From assembly GCA_902555585.1 (NCBI GenBank), contig CACDSY010000001.1, positions 62,001 through 126,000 of the forward strand: DNA of 64,000 bases. The letters are read 5' to 3'. The notes under the pieces were generated by a model. It was not told the DNA's origin. It was given only the letters and a program-made list of their open reading frames with translations, and ran no database searches. Shown piece by piece: positions 45,225-54,100 of the stretch; positions within the stretch are counted from its first letter, which is position 1, and each line of letters begins with the position of its first letter. This DNA comes from an uncultured Pelagibacteraceae bacterium (lineage in GTDB: Bacteria > Pseudomonadota > Alphaproteobacteria > Pelagibacterales > Pelagibacteraceae). A program made the position numbers and the translations under genes.

Positions 45225-47607
45225 AATTCTTATAAATATTATAACATTTGCTCTGATATTTTTAAGTTCAAATTTGAAAGCAGAAACTATTTTCTTCGAT
45301 TCAAAGAATATAAAAATTGAAGAAAATGGTAATATGATTTATGCAACAAAAGGACAAGCAAAAATACCATCAAGTAATTTAATTATAGAAGGTGATAAAT
45401 TTATTTATAATAAAATAAATTCTGAACTGATAGTTTTAGATGATGTGAAATATTTTGATGATGAAAGTAATATATACATTGAAAGTGATAAAATAATCTA
45501 TAACGAAATAAACAATACGTTATTCTCAAAAAGTGACACATATATTAAAAGTGCAGAAGATTTTGAGATTAATTCTAGTGATGTTTTGTATGATAGAAAT
45601 TTGAATAGAATATTAAGCAATGAACTTACAAGCATTAACGATAAAAATTTAAATAGTTTTAAATTTAAAAGAGGTTTAATTTTTGAAGTTGTTCCTGAAA
45701 TTATTTTTTCTAATGATGTTATTGTAACTGATAAAAATCTAAATAAATATTTTTTTAAGGAGTCAAAAATTAAATTAAGAAGTAACGAGATTCTTGGTAA
45801 GGAAGTTGTAGTAGAGTTTGAAGATTCGTTTTTTGGTAACATTGAAAATGACCCAATATTAAAAGGGAAAAGTTTAACTTCTGATAATGATAGTACTAAG
45901 ATTTATAAAACAGCCTTTAGTACATGTAATAAAGAAAATAAAAATTGTAGAGGTTGGGAGTTACAAAGTAAATTATTTACACATAATAAGGTTAAAAAGT
46001 TATTTGAGTATGAAAAATCTTGGCTAAAAGTTTTTGACAAAAAAGTTTTTTATATGCCATATTTTAATCATCCAGACCCCTCTGTTAAAAGAAAATCTGG
46101 TTTTCTTAATCCTTTTTATAAGGGGTCCGATAATTTGGGATCCTCAATAACAATTCCATATTTTTTCAACCTTTCAGCTTCAAAAGATCTTACATTTAAA
46201 CCAAGAATTTATGTTGATAATGATGTCATAATTCATACTGAGTACAGAGAAGCTTTTAAAAATTCTGATTTAAAAACAGATTTCAGTCTAAATAGAAATG
46301 ACAACAATACAAGTTCACATTTTTTTGCAAATTTAAATGGTAGGTTTGATGATAGGACAAATTATGAACTTAAAATCCAAAACGTTACAAATGATAATTA
46401 TTTAAAAATACATGATATTAAAAGTTATACACCAATTATAGATAGCGATAGTTTATTAACTTCACATTTCAGAATTAATAAAGAATTTGACGAAAATACA
46501 AATATTACTAGCACTGTGAGACTTTATGAAGATTTGTCAAAAGAAGACAGTGATAAGTATCAGTATATATTTCCAGATTTCAATTTTAAAAAAAATATAG
46601 TTTTAAATGAAAACTACAATGGTCAATTCAATTTCTTATCTTCAGGTTTTCAAAAAGTTTATGATACTAATATTCACGAAACTCAGATTAACAATGACTT
46701 TAATTTTGAATCCTATGATTTTTTTTCATTAAATGGATTGGTTACTGATTATAGCTTTTTATTAAAAAATTTTAATACTTATTCAAAAAACTCAACGGTA
46801 TACGAAAGTAAAAATGACCATGAAATTTTTGGAACATTTTTACTTAAAACAGAATTTCCATTAAAAAAAGAACTTAAAGAAGGGAACAATTTTTTAAAAC
46901 CAGTTGCTCAGTTAAGGTTTAGCCCAACTAACGGAAAAAATATCTCATCGACAGGATCAAAAATGGATTATAGCAGTATTTTTTCACCAAACAGGATAGG
47001 AAGAAGTGATATGGTTGAGAAAGGTAAATCAATAACGTTAGGTTTAGAATTCGAAAAACAAAATCTTAAAAATGAAAAAATGCTTGGTTTTAATATAGGA
47101 AATATATTTAAGGATAAGAAAAATGAAGCTTTACCAAATAAGTCAAAACTTAATCAAACAAGATCTGATATTGTAGGAGATTTATTTTATAAGTTAGATG
47201 ATAAATTAGAGCTAAATTACAACTTTTCGTATGATAGAGATTTAGATTTCTCAAATTATGATGCAATAAGTGCTAAATTTGGAGTCAATAAAGTAATAAC
47301 AACTTTTGATTATATTACTGAAAATAATGAACTTGGAAGTTCAGAAATATTAAAAAATAATACTCAAATAGAATTAACTAATGAACATTCACTTAAATTT
47401 GATACGACAAAAGACCTAAAAGACGATTTCACTCAATTTTATAAACTTGCTTATAAATATGAAACAGATTGTTTGTCTGCTTTATTTGAATATGAAAAAA
47501 AATTTTTTAGAGATGGTAGCTTAGTTCCAGACGAAAGTTTATTTTTCTTGATACGATTTATACCTTTTGCAGACATTAGGGGATCGGCAAATACGATTTT
47601 TGATTAA
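45214..47607 (+). CDS. lptD: LPS assembly outer-membrane protein LptD
   Basis: This 797-residue protein has a signal peptide (ending near NLKAET), an OstA/LptA-like periplasmic beta-taco (about residues 25-200) and a large C-terminal barrel domain. Cys238 and Cys245 flank the domain junction in STCNKENKNCRGWELQS, and Cys753 lies near the end. These fit the disulfides that link the two domains in LptD. PYFNHPDPSVKRKSGFLNP is a strong family motif. It inserts LPS in the outer leaflet. Confidence 0.92.
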   Translation: MKNKILINIITFALIFLSSNLKAETIFFDSKNIKIEENGNMIYATKGQAKIPSSNLIIEGDKFIYNKINSELIVLDDVKYFDDESNIYIESDKIIYNEINNTLFSKSDTYIKSAEDFEINSSDVLYDRNLNRILSNELTSINDKNLNSFKFKRGLIFEVVPEIIFSNDVIVTDKNLNKYFFKESKIKLRSNEILGKEVVVEFEDSFFGNIENDPILKGKSLTSDNDSTKIYKTAFSTCNKENKNCRGWELQSKLFTHNKVKKLFEYEKSWLKVFDKKVFYMPYFNHPDPSVKRKSGFLNPFYKGSDNLGSSITIPYFFNLSASKDLTFKPRIYVDNDVIIHTEYREAFKNSDLKTDFSLNRNDNNTSSHFFANLNGRFDDRTNYELKIQNVTNDNYLKIHDIKSYTPIIDSDSLLTSHFRINKEFDENTNITSTVRLYEDLSKEDSDKYQYIFPDFNFKKNIVLNENYNGQFNFLSSGFQKVYDTNIHETQINNDFNFESYDFFSLNGLVTDYSFLLKNFNTYSKNSTVYESKNDHEIFGTFLLKTEFPLKKELKEGNNFLKPVAQLRFSPTNGKNISSTGSKMDYSSIFSPNRIGRSDMVEKGKSITLGLEFEKQNLKNEKMLGFNIGNIFKDKKNEALPNKSKLNQTRSDIVGDLFYKLDDKLELNYNFSYDRDLDFSNYDAISAKFGVNKVITTFDYITENNELGSSEILKNNTQIELTNEHSLKFDTTKDLKDDFTQFYKLAYKYETDCLSALFEYEKKFFRDGSLVPDESLFFLIRFIPFADIRGSANTIFD

Positions 47608-47609
47608 TA

Positions 47610-48542
47610 ATGAGTAAAATTAAAATTACATTTTTTTTCCTTTTTTTTTTTACATTTAGTCAGTTCTTACAAGGAGATACAATAAATATTAGGGTTAAAA
47701 TAAATGATGAAATAATTACTAATATAGATATTGAAAATGAAAAAAAATATCTTTTTTTTTTAAATCCAAAGTTAATTGATCTTGAAAGATCAAAGGTAGA
47801 AGAATTAGCAAAAAACTCCTTAATAACCGATATTATAAAAAAAATCGAATTAAGAAAATTTTTTGATTTTACTAAAAATAGTCAATTGGTGAACAGAATA
47901 GAAAAACAGTTAATCAAGAGGAGAAATATTAGTAATGTGGAAGACTTTAAAAAAATTTTGAAAGAAAAAAACTTAAATTATTTTATAGTTAAAGAAAAAT
48001 TGTTAATTGAGTCTTTATGGAATAAGTTAATTTATGATAAATACAAAGATAATATAGTAATCAATAAAAAAGAATTGAGACAGAATATCATTGATGAATT
48101 TAATAATAATAATAAAAAATTTGCCTATAACTTATCGGAAATAGTTTTTTCAAAAAGTGCAGGGGAATCCTTTGATGAAAAATTATTGAAAATTGATAAA
48201 AGTATAGAAAAAGTTGGTTTTGAAAATACCGCAAATATTTTTAGTATTTCGAGTACATCAAAAAACGGTGGCTTAATTGGATGGATTAACGAAATACAAA
48301 TCTCAAAACAAATTAATGAAAAAATAAGAAAATTAGAAGTAAACCAAATTACTGATCCTATAAAAATTCAGAATGGATATATTCTAATAAAAATAAATAA
48401 TAAAAAGAAAATTGAACAAGAGATTAATATTGATAATGAGTTGGATAAACTAATTAATAAAGAAATGAACAGCCAATTAAGTAATTTTTCAACAATTTTT
48501 TATAAAAAATTAAAAAAAAATATAGAAATAAATGAATTTTAA
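47610..48542 (+). CDS. surA: SurA-like periplasmic peptidyl-prolyl isomerase/chaperone
   Basis: This 310-residue protein has a signal peptide. An N-terminal chaperone domain follows (IRVKINDEIITNIDIENEKKY), and one parvulin-like domain at about residues 180-270 carries SEIVF, SSTSKNGGLIGWIN and ITDPIKIQNGYILIKI. SurA helps fold outer-membrane proteins such as LptD, the product encoded just upstream. Only one parvulin domain is present, against two in E. coli. The position between lptD and pdxA matches other proteobacteria. Confidence 0.85.
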   Translation: MSKIKITFFFLFFFTFSQFLQGDTINIRVKINDEIITNIDIENEKKYLFFLNPKLIDLERSKVEELAKNSLITDIIKKIELRKFFDFTKNSQLVNRIEKQLIKRRNISNVEDFKKILKEKNLNYFIVKEKLLIESLWNKLIYDKYKDNIVINKKELRQNIIDEFNNNNKKFAYNLSEIVFSKSAGESFDEKLLKIDKSIEKVGFENTANIFSISSTSKNGGLIGWINEIQISKQINEKIRKLEVNQITDPIKIQNGYILIKINNKKKIEQEINIDNELDKLINKEMNSQLSNFSTIFYKKLKKNIEINEF

Positions 48543-49497
48543 AAAAATTTTAATTATATTAGGAGAACCAAACTCAACATTTTCTGAAATTTTATTGAAA
48601 TATTTTAATTCAAAAAATTTTAAAAATATAAATAGTAAAATAATTTTAATTGGAAGTTTTGATTTATTAAATGAACAAATAAAATTACTTAAATATAAAA
48701 ATAAACTGAATAAAATCTTAGATATAAATCATGCCTTAAGAAAAAAAATTAATATAATAAATGTTAATTACAAATTTAATAAAGCATTTTCAAATATTTC
48801 AGATAAATCAAATAAATACATAGAAGATAGTTTTAGCTTAGGTTTAAAAATTATAAAAAAAAATAAATCAATAGTTTTAATAAATGGACCAGTATCAAAA
48901 AAAAATTTTTTAAAAAAAAAATTTCCTGGAATTACAGAATATGTTGCAAAAAAAACAAATTCTAAACATCCAGTAATGTTAATTTACAATAAGAAACTTG
49001 CTGTCTCTCCTTTATCTACTCATATACCAATAAATAAAGTTTCAAATTTTGTTAAAAAGACGAGAATTATAAATAACGTAATTAAGATAAATAATTTTTA
49101 CAAATCAAAAATAGGAAAAAAACCAAAAATAGCAATACTGGGTTTAAATCCTCATTGCGAGAGTATTAACAAGATTAGTGAGGAAAAAAAACAAATCATA
49201 CCTGCTGTAAAATATTTGTTTAAGAATAAAATCAATATTTGTGGACCGATAGCAGCTGACACTTTTTTTTTAGATAAAAATATTAGAAAGTTTGATGTAG
49301 TAATTGGCATGTATCATGATCAAGTGCTAACTCCAGTAAAAACTTTATTTAAATTTAATGCAATTAATATTACAATTGGTTTGCCTTTTTTAAAAATAAC
49401 ACCTGACCATGGTCCAAATTTTGAGATGATTGGAAAAAATAAATCTGATCCCTCATCAATTTTTTATGCTTTAGATTTTATCAACAAAATTAAATGA
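48532..49497 (+). CDS. pdxA: 4-hydroxythreonine-4-phosphate dehydrogenase
   Basis: This 321-residue protein oxidises 4-phosphohydroxy-threonine in the DXP-dependent pyridoxal phosphate pathway. Metal-binding His residues are seen in SPLSTHIPI, LGLNPHCES and GMYHDQVLTPVK; TIGLPFLKITPDHGP is the family signature. The N-terminus is Lys/Asn-rich and diverged. It overlaps surA by 11 bases and rsmA by four. Confidence 0.93.
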   Translation: MNFKKILIILGEPNSTFSEILLKYFNSKNFKNINSKIILIGSFDLLNEQIKLLKYKNKLNKILDINHALRKKINIINVNYKFNKAFSNISDKSNKYIEDSFSLGLKIIKKNKSIVLINGPVSKKNFLKKKFPGITEYVAKKTNSKHPVMLIYNKKLAVSPLSTHIPINKVSNFVKKTRIINNVIKINNFYKSKIGKKPKIAILGLNPHCESINKISEEKKQIIPAVKYLFKNKINICGPIAADTFFLDKNIRKFDVVIGMYHDQVLTPVKTLFKFNAINITIGLPFLKITPDHGPNFEMIGKNKSDPSSIFYALDFINKIK

Positions 49498-50282
49498 CTT
49501 TTGTTGCAAAGAAAAGCTTAGGGCAAAATTTTCTCAATGATAATAAAGTAATTAAAATTATTGCTGAACTTGGAAATATTGATCGTAATGATTTTATTTT
49601 AGAAGTTGGGGCTGGAACTGGAAATCTCACAGAAAAAATTTTAGAACAATCACCAAAAAAAATTTTTGTAATAGAGAAAGATCAAAGATTAGCTTCATAT
49701 TTAAACGATAAATTTGAAGACAAAATAAAAATATTCAATGAGGACATGATGAAATTTGAGTACGAAAAATATTTTAAAGATAAACTAATTATATTTGGAA
49801 ACCTTCCATATAATATTTCAACGCAAATACTAGCTAAATGGATAAGAATTAAAAATTTAAACAGTTTCTGCAAAAAATTCATACTCATGTTTCAGAAGGA
49901 AGTTGCCGAAAGGATAATAGCAGAGACTAATACTAAAAATTATGGAAGACTATCAATATTATCTAACTGGAAAATGAAAATTAATAAGATTATGGACATA
50001 GAACCTGGGAGTTTTAAACCAGTTCCAAAGGTAAAGAGTACATTGTTGGTTTTTACTCCTAGAAAAAATTATTATAATTTAAAAGATACAAAAAACTTAG
50101 AACATGTGACAAATATTTTTTTTAGCCAAAGACGTAAAATGATAAAAAAACCTCTAAAATTTTTATTTAAAAACTATGAAGAAATTTCGAATACATTAAA
50201 TTTAGACTTAACTCTGAGACCTCAAAACCTGAATGATCTTACCTATTATAAAATTTGTGAAATGTATGAAGCTTTAATTTAA
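49494..50282 (+). CDS. rsmA: 16S rRNA dimethyladenosine transferase
   Basis: This 262-residue protein methylates two adjacent adenines at the 3' end of 16S rRNA. KKSLGQNFLND opens the protein; ILEVGAGTGNLTEKIL binds SAM; FGNLPYNISTQIL is the catalytic NLPY motif. FSQRRKMIKKPL and LRPQNLNDLTYYK complete the C-terminal domain. It is last in the lpt-surA-pdxA unit and overlaps gmk tail-to-tail by nine bases. Confidence 0.96.
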   Translation: MTFVAKKSLGQNFLNDNKVIKIIAELGNIDRNDFILEVGAGTGNLTEKILEQSPKKIFVIEKDQRLASYLNDKFEDKIKIFNEDMMKFEYEKYFKDKLIIFGNLPYNISTQILAKWIRIKNLNSFCKKFILMFQKEVAERIIAETNTKNYGRLSILSNWKMKINKIMDIEPGSFKPVPKVKSTLLVFTPRKNYYNLKDTKNLEHVTNIFFSQRRKMIKKPLKFLFKNYEEISNTLNLDLTLRPQNLNDLTYYKICEMYEALI

Positions 50283-50906
50283 TAAATTTTTTATATGATC
50301 TTTTATAGGTAGTTTATTATATATTGATTTTTTATTTTTTAATTGGTTTTCTATAAAATCTATTATTTGCTTATAGCATTTATCAATTTTATCATTTATT
50401 ACTGTATAATCATAATCTTTCCAATGAGAGATATCTGACCTAAATTGTTTCATCCGCTCGGTTGCAACACTTTTATCTTTTTGATCTCTTTTAAGTAATC
50501 TATTAAATAATTCTTCTTTAGATGGTGGAAGAATAAAGATAGTAATAATTTTATATTTTAATTTAATATTTTTAATCTGTTGAGTGCCTTGCCAGTCTAT
50601 ATCAAAAATAACATTTTCTCCCTTTTCGAGTTGCTCAACTACAGCTTCTTTCAGAGACCCGTAATAATTTTTAAAAACTTTTGCATATTCTAAAAATTTT
50701 CTTTGTTTTATTAGTTGTTTAAATTCTTTATCTTTAACAAAATAATAGTGTTTACCATCTTTTTCGTTAATTCTTGGTTTTCTGGTAGTGTGTGAAATAG
50801 ATATTTTAAAATTATTACTCGAAGAAATTTTTTTTACTAATGTTGTTTTACCTGCGCCTGAAGGAGATGATAATATAACAATTATCCCTGCTTTTCTCTC
50901 GGCCAT
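50274..50906 (-). CDS. gmk: Guanylate kinase
   Basis: This 210-residue protein phosphorylates GMP to GDP. The P-loop is LSSPSGAGKTTLVKK; the GMP-binding SISHTTRKPRINEKDGKHYYFV is well kept, with FDIDWQGTQQI and a lid region. It follows acpP by only 12 bases. In many alphaproteobacteria fabF, mltG and a yicC gene lie between these two; here they are missing. Confidence 0.96.
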   Translation of the reverse strand: MAERKAGIIVILSSPSGAGKTTLVKKISSSNNFKISISHTTRKPRINEKDGKHYYFVKDKEFKQLIKQRKFLEYAKVFKNYYGSLKEAVVEQLEKGENVIFDIDWQGTQQIKNIKLKYKIITIFILPPSKEELFNRLLKRDQKDKSVATERMKQFRSDISHWKDYDYTVINDKIDKCYKQIIDFIENQLKNKKSIYNKLPIKDHIKNLLN

Positions 50907-50918
50907 TAATGTAAAAAA

Positions 50919-51158
50919 TTAGTTAGCTTTGTTTTCTATAAATTTTACTGCGTCTCCAACAGTTAAAATTTTTTCAGCATCGCTATCAGATATTTCAGAT
51001 CCAAACTCTTCTTCGAAAGCCATTACTAATTCGACTGTATCTAAACTATCCGCACCAAGATCATCAATGAAACTTGATTCTTCATTAACTTTTGCCTCAT
51101 CTATACCTAGGTGATCAGCAACTATTTTTTTTACTTTACTTGAAATATCATCAGACAT
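50919..51158 (-). CDS. acpP: Acyl carrier protein
   Basis: This 79-residue acidic protein carries fatty-acyl chains on the phosphopantetheine attached to Ser38 in [13 protein letters not shown]. The helix III pattern [20 protein letters not shown] is standard. It has its own candidate promoter at 51180-51207 and an AAGGAA before the ATG, fitting the high expression of this protein. Confidence 0.97.
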   Translation of the reverse strand: MSDDISSKVKKIVADHLGIDEAKVNEESSFIDDLGADSLDTVELVMAFEEEFGSEISDSDAEKILTVGDAVKFIENKAN

Positions 51159-51179
51159 TTTGTTCCTTTAGTTATTTTG

Positions 51180-51207
51180 TTAATAAATAATTTATATACT
51201 TTGTCAA
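51180..51207 (-). promoter_or_regulatory. Candidate promoter of acpP
   Basis: On the minus strand a perfect -35 TTGACA (51202-51207) lies 16 bases before TATTAA (51180-51185), about 20 bases upstream of the acpP start. The -35 overlaps the fabG stop region, so acpP can be transcribed apart from fabD-fabG. Confidence 0.5.
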
Positions 51208-51941
51208 CTAAAATACATGCCTCCATTAACATGTATAGTTTCACCTGTTATATAATCTGAGAGGTTAGAACTTAAAAAAGCAACTGTATTTGCCACATCC
51301 TCTGGTTTGCCAAATTTATTTAGTGATATCCTTGATTTTAATAGTTCTGTATGATCTTCGCTTATTTTGTTTGTCATTTCTGATAATATAAAGCCTGGAG
51401 ATACGGAATTTATTGTTATATTTTTTTTTCCATATTCCAAAGCAAGACTTTTGGACATTGCTATAATACCAGCCTTTGAGGCTGCATAATTTGCTTGGCC
51501 AATATTTCCAGAATGGCCAACAACCGAGGTAATATTAATTATTTTGCCACTTTTAGACTTTATCATTTTTCTAATCACATTTTTACTTATCAAAAATGTT
51601 GAGGTTAAATTGACGTCAATAACTCTTTTCCATTCTTCTTCTTTCATTTTAATTGATAAATTGTCGTGAGTGATTCCCGCATTGTTTATTAAAACATCAA
51701 TTCTATTTGAAAGAATTGAACTACAGTCCTCAACAAATTTGTCTATATTTTTGTGATTAGATATATCAAACTTCAACACATTTAAATTTTTGTATTTTTG
51801 TTGAATTAATTTTAATTTCTCTTCATTTGTACCAGTCGCTAAGACTGTGGATCCTGCAGAAATAAGTTTTTCTAAAATAGAATTACCAATAACACCTGTG
51901 GCACCTGTCAAAATTATATTTAAATTTTTTAGATCAATCAT
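51204..51941 (-). CDS. fabG: 3-oxoacyl-ACP reductase
   Basis: This 245-residue short-chain dehydrogenase reduces 3-ketoacyl-ACP with NADPH. Seen: LTGATGVIGNSIL for cofactor binding, LINNAGITHDNLS, the catalytic Ser in NITSVVGHSGN and Tyr/Lys in ANYAASKAGIIA, and SPGFILSEMT. It overlaps fabD by four bases, typical of fab operons. Confidence 0.95.
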   Translation of the reverse strand: MIDLKNLNIILTGATGVIGNSILEKLISAGSTVLATGTNEEKLKLIQQKYKNLNVLKFDISNHKNIDKFVEDCSSILSNRIDVLINNAGITHDNLSIKMKEEEWKRVIDVNLTSTFLISKNVIRKMIKSKSGKIINITSVVGHSGNIGQANYAASKAGIIAMSKSLALEYGKKNITINSVSPGFILSEMTNKISEDHTELLKSRISLNKFGKPEDVANTVAFLSSNLSDYITGETIHVNGGMYFS

Positions 51942-52867
51942 AAATTATCTAAGTTATTAATGTCTTCAATATTGTTTACTTGAAATAATTCTATATTTCT
52001 ATCAATTCTTTTTACAAGTCCTGATAGAACTTTTCCAGGGCCAATTTCAATAAATTTTTTATTACCAGATTTTATCATGTTAACAATACTTTCTCGCCAT
52101 CTAACTGGCTTTTCTATTTGCTCAATTAAAAGACTTTTAATATTTTCTGAGTTTTTAGTTGGTTGAGCTGTTACGTTTGAAACAATCAAATTTTTTGGTG
52201 TCAAAAATTTAATTTCTTTAAGCTGATTTTTCATTATTTGAGTAGCAGGTTTCATCAGCACACAATGGAAAGGGGCAGACACAGGTAATTTCATATTTTT
52301 TATATTTGATTTTTTCAATTCAGTCATAAATTTATTCAAATCATTAAATTTTCCACTTATTACAACTTGGCCTTTCGTATTGTCATTAGCTAAAAAACAA
52401 TTAAATTTGTTTCTGTTATTTTCTATTATTTTCTCAATGTCTATTATATCTTCACCTAATACAGCAACCATACCACCTTCATTTTTTGGTATAGCATTTT
52501 GCATTGCATTACCTCTAATTTTTAAAAGTTTTATTGTATCCTTAAAATTTATTACACCAGAACAGGCTAAAGCTGAATATTCTCCTAACGAGTGTCCTGC
52601 AAAAAAATTTGCTTTTGTAATGTCAAATGAAGTTTCATTTTTAATTGTGGTGTAGATCGCATAACTAACCAAAAAGATCGCTGGTTGAGTGTTCTCCGTT
52701 TCATTTAATAATTCTTTTGGTCCTTCAAAAATCAGTTTACTAATTGACATTTTAAGTGTCTCATCTGCTTCATTAAAAAGATCTTTTATGTATTGAAAAT
52801 TGTCATATAAATCTTTTGCCATTCCCACTGATTGAGAACCTTGTCCAGGAAATAAAACAGAAAACAT
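51938..52867 (-). CDS. fabD: Malonyl-CoA:ACP transacylase
   Basis: This 309-residue protein moves malonyl groups from CoA to ACP. FPGQGSQSVGMAKD opens the protein; the catalytic Ser lies in FAGHSLGEYSALA; the second His is in SAPFHCVLMKP; FIEIGPGKVLSGLVKRI closes the fold. It heads the minus-strand fabD-fabG unit and is divergent from rpsF across 85 bases. Confidence 0.96.
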   Translation of the reverse strand: MFSVLFPGQGSQSVGMAKDLYDNFQYIKDLFNEADETLKMSISKLIFEGPKELLNETENTQPAIFLVSYAIYTTIKNETSFDITKANFFAGHSLGEYSALACSGVINFKDTIKLLKIRGNAMQNAIPKNEGGMVAVLGEDIIDIEKIIENNRNKFNCFLANDNTKGQVVISGKFNDLNKFMTELKKSNIKNMKLPVSAPFHCVLMKPATQIMKNQLKEIKFLTPKNLIVSNVTAQPTKNSENIKSLLIEQIEKPVRWRESIVNMIKSGNKKFIEIGPGKVLSGLVKRIDRNIELFQVNNIEDINNLDNL

Positions 52868-52952
52868 AGAAAATATAACTAAAAACCTTATTTTTTTGTA
52901 TTGTAATTAAAAAATTATAATAGTATATCCTCTCTTTTTTAAAAGAATTATT

Positions 52953-53297
52953 ATGAACTTTTACGAACATACAATAATAGCAAGACAAGACATCAGCCCT
53001 TCTCAACTTAAACAAATCGAAGAGAAGTATTCCAAAATCGTTGAGAAACATAAAGGAGATATAGTAAAACTTGAAAATTGGGGATTAATGAATCTTTCTT
53101 ACATAATCAAGAAAAATAAAAAAGGAAACTATATTCACTTTAAAATCAAAGCTGATGGAAAAATTATTTCTGAACTAGAGAAGAATGAAAAAATTGATAA
53201 AAATTTACTAAGATATTTAACAGTTAAGGTAAAAAACTTTGATTTAGATGCCGATTACTTTAAAAAAAATGATGAAAAAGAGTTTTTAAATAAATAG
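52953..53297 (+). CDS. rpsF: 30S ribosomal protein S6
   Basis: This 114-residue protein matches S6 (MNFYEHTIIARQDISPSQLK, LENWGLMNLSYIIKKNKKGNYIHF, NLLRYLTVKV). It binds S18 and 16S rRNA in the platform. It leads rpsF-rpsR-rplI, upstream of dnaB, the common bacterial order. A TATAAT lies at 52917-52922, 30 bases before the start, but no good -35 element was seen. Confidence 0.96.
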   Translation: MNFYEHTIIARQDISPSQLKQIEEKYSKIVEKHKGDIVKLENWGLMNLSYIIKKNKKGNYIHFKIKADGKIISELEKNEKIDKNLLRYLTVKVKNFDLDADYFKKNDEKEFLNK

Positions 53298-53306
53298 ATA
53301 CTTTTT

Positions 53307-53573
53307 ATGAAAAGAAATAATAAAAAAAAACCTAAACAAAGCAATTTCGCAAAATTAAGTATATTTCAAAACCAAAAATATAAATTTAAAAAAAAATGTC
53401 CTCTTTCTGGCAAAGGAGCTCCAATAGTTGACTACAAAAATTTAAAATTATTGAAAAGATATATATCTGAGAATGGTAAAATCTTGCCTTCAAGAATAAC
53501 CTCTGTAAGTTTAAAAAAACAAAGAGAATTATCTCTATCAATTAAAAGAGCAAGAAATCTGGCATTGTTATAA
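53307..53573 (+). CDS. rpsR: 30S ribosomal protein S18
   Basis: This 88-residue basic protein contains [37 protein letters not shown], with a split pattern typical of S18, and ends KRARNLALL. It partners S6 in the small subunit. It lies nine bases after rpsF and one base before rplI. The N-terminus is a Lys/Asn-rich extension. Confidence 0.95.
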   Translation: MKRNNKKKPKQSNFAKLSIFQNQKYKFKKKCPLSGKGAPIVDYKNLKLLKRYISENGKILPSRITSVSLKKQRELSLSIKRARNLALL

Positions 53574-53574
53574 A

Positions 53575-54033
53575 ATGAAAATTATACTATTAGAGAATGT
53601 GAGAAAAGTTGGATCAATTGGAGAGATAATTGATGTTAAAAGAGGATTTGCTAGAAATTATCTTATATCAAAAAAAAAAGCTCTTTTTGCATCTGTTGAA
53701 AATATCAAAGAAGTAGAAAAAATTAAACAAAATCTTAGTAAAAAAGATGAAGATAGAAAAAAAGAAGCAAAAATAATAAATGAAAAAATTAAAAATAAAC
53801 AATATGAAATTAAAAAACTGAGTACAGAAAATAATGAGCTTTATGGATCTGTTAAACCAACAGAAATTTCAAAAATTTTGGAAGAAATTGAAGAGGTTAA
53901 GATAAACCCTTCCCTAATACAACCCTCTAAAGAAATCAAAACACTCGGTGATTTCAATGTATTAATTAACTTACACCCAGAAGTTCAAACTCAGATTGTA
54001 ATTAAAGCTGTTGCTCAAGAAGAAGCAAAATAA
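53575..54033 (+). CDS. rplI: 50S ribosomal protein L9
   Basis: This 152-residue protein has the L9 N-terminal domain (MKIILLENVRKVGSIGEIIDVKRGFARNYLI...KKAL), a charged connecting helix, and a C-terminal RNA-binding domain with LYGSVKPTEI and IKTLGDFNVLINLHPEV. It binds 23S rRNA near the L1 stalk. It follows rpsR by one base. Confidence 0.95.
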   Translation: MKIILLENVRKVGSIGEIIDVKRGFARNYLISKKKALFASVENIKEVEKIKQNLSKKDEDRKKEAKIINEKIKNKQYEIKKLSTENNELYGSVKPTEISKILEEIEEVKINPSLIQPSKEIKTLGDFNVLINLHPEVQTQIVIKAVAQEEAK

Positions 54034-54063
54034 TTATACATAATTTTCCCCAATAAAATTAAG

Positions 54064-54100
54064 AAATTGAATATTATTTGATAAGATATAAATTCAATTT
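54064..54100 (+). promoter_or_regulatory. Inverted repeat abutting the dnaB start
   Basis: AAATTGAAT (54064-54072) and ATTCAATTT (54092-54100) are exact reverse complements with 19 bases between, and the second arm ends right at the GTG start codon. If it folds in the mRNA it would cover the initiation region, where no Shine-Dalgarno sequence is seen. It could also be a binding site in DNA. Confidence 0.4.

Noticed and set aside
52868..52952. S6:S18-binding leader RNA before rpsF
   Set aside because: Only a weak A/T stem (TCTTT/AAAGA) is present; no conserved motif could be recognised.
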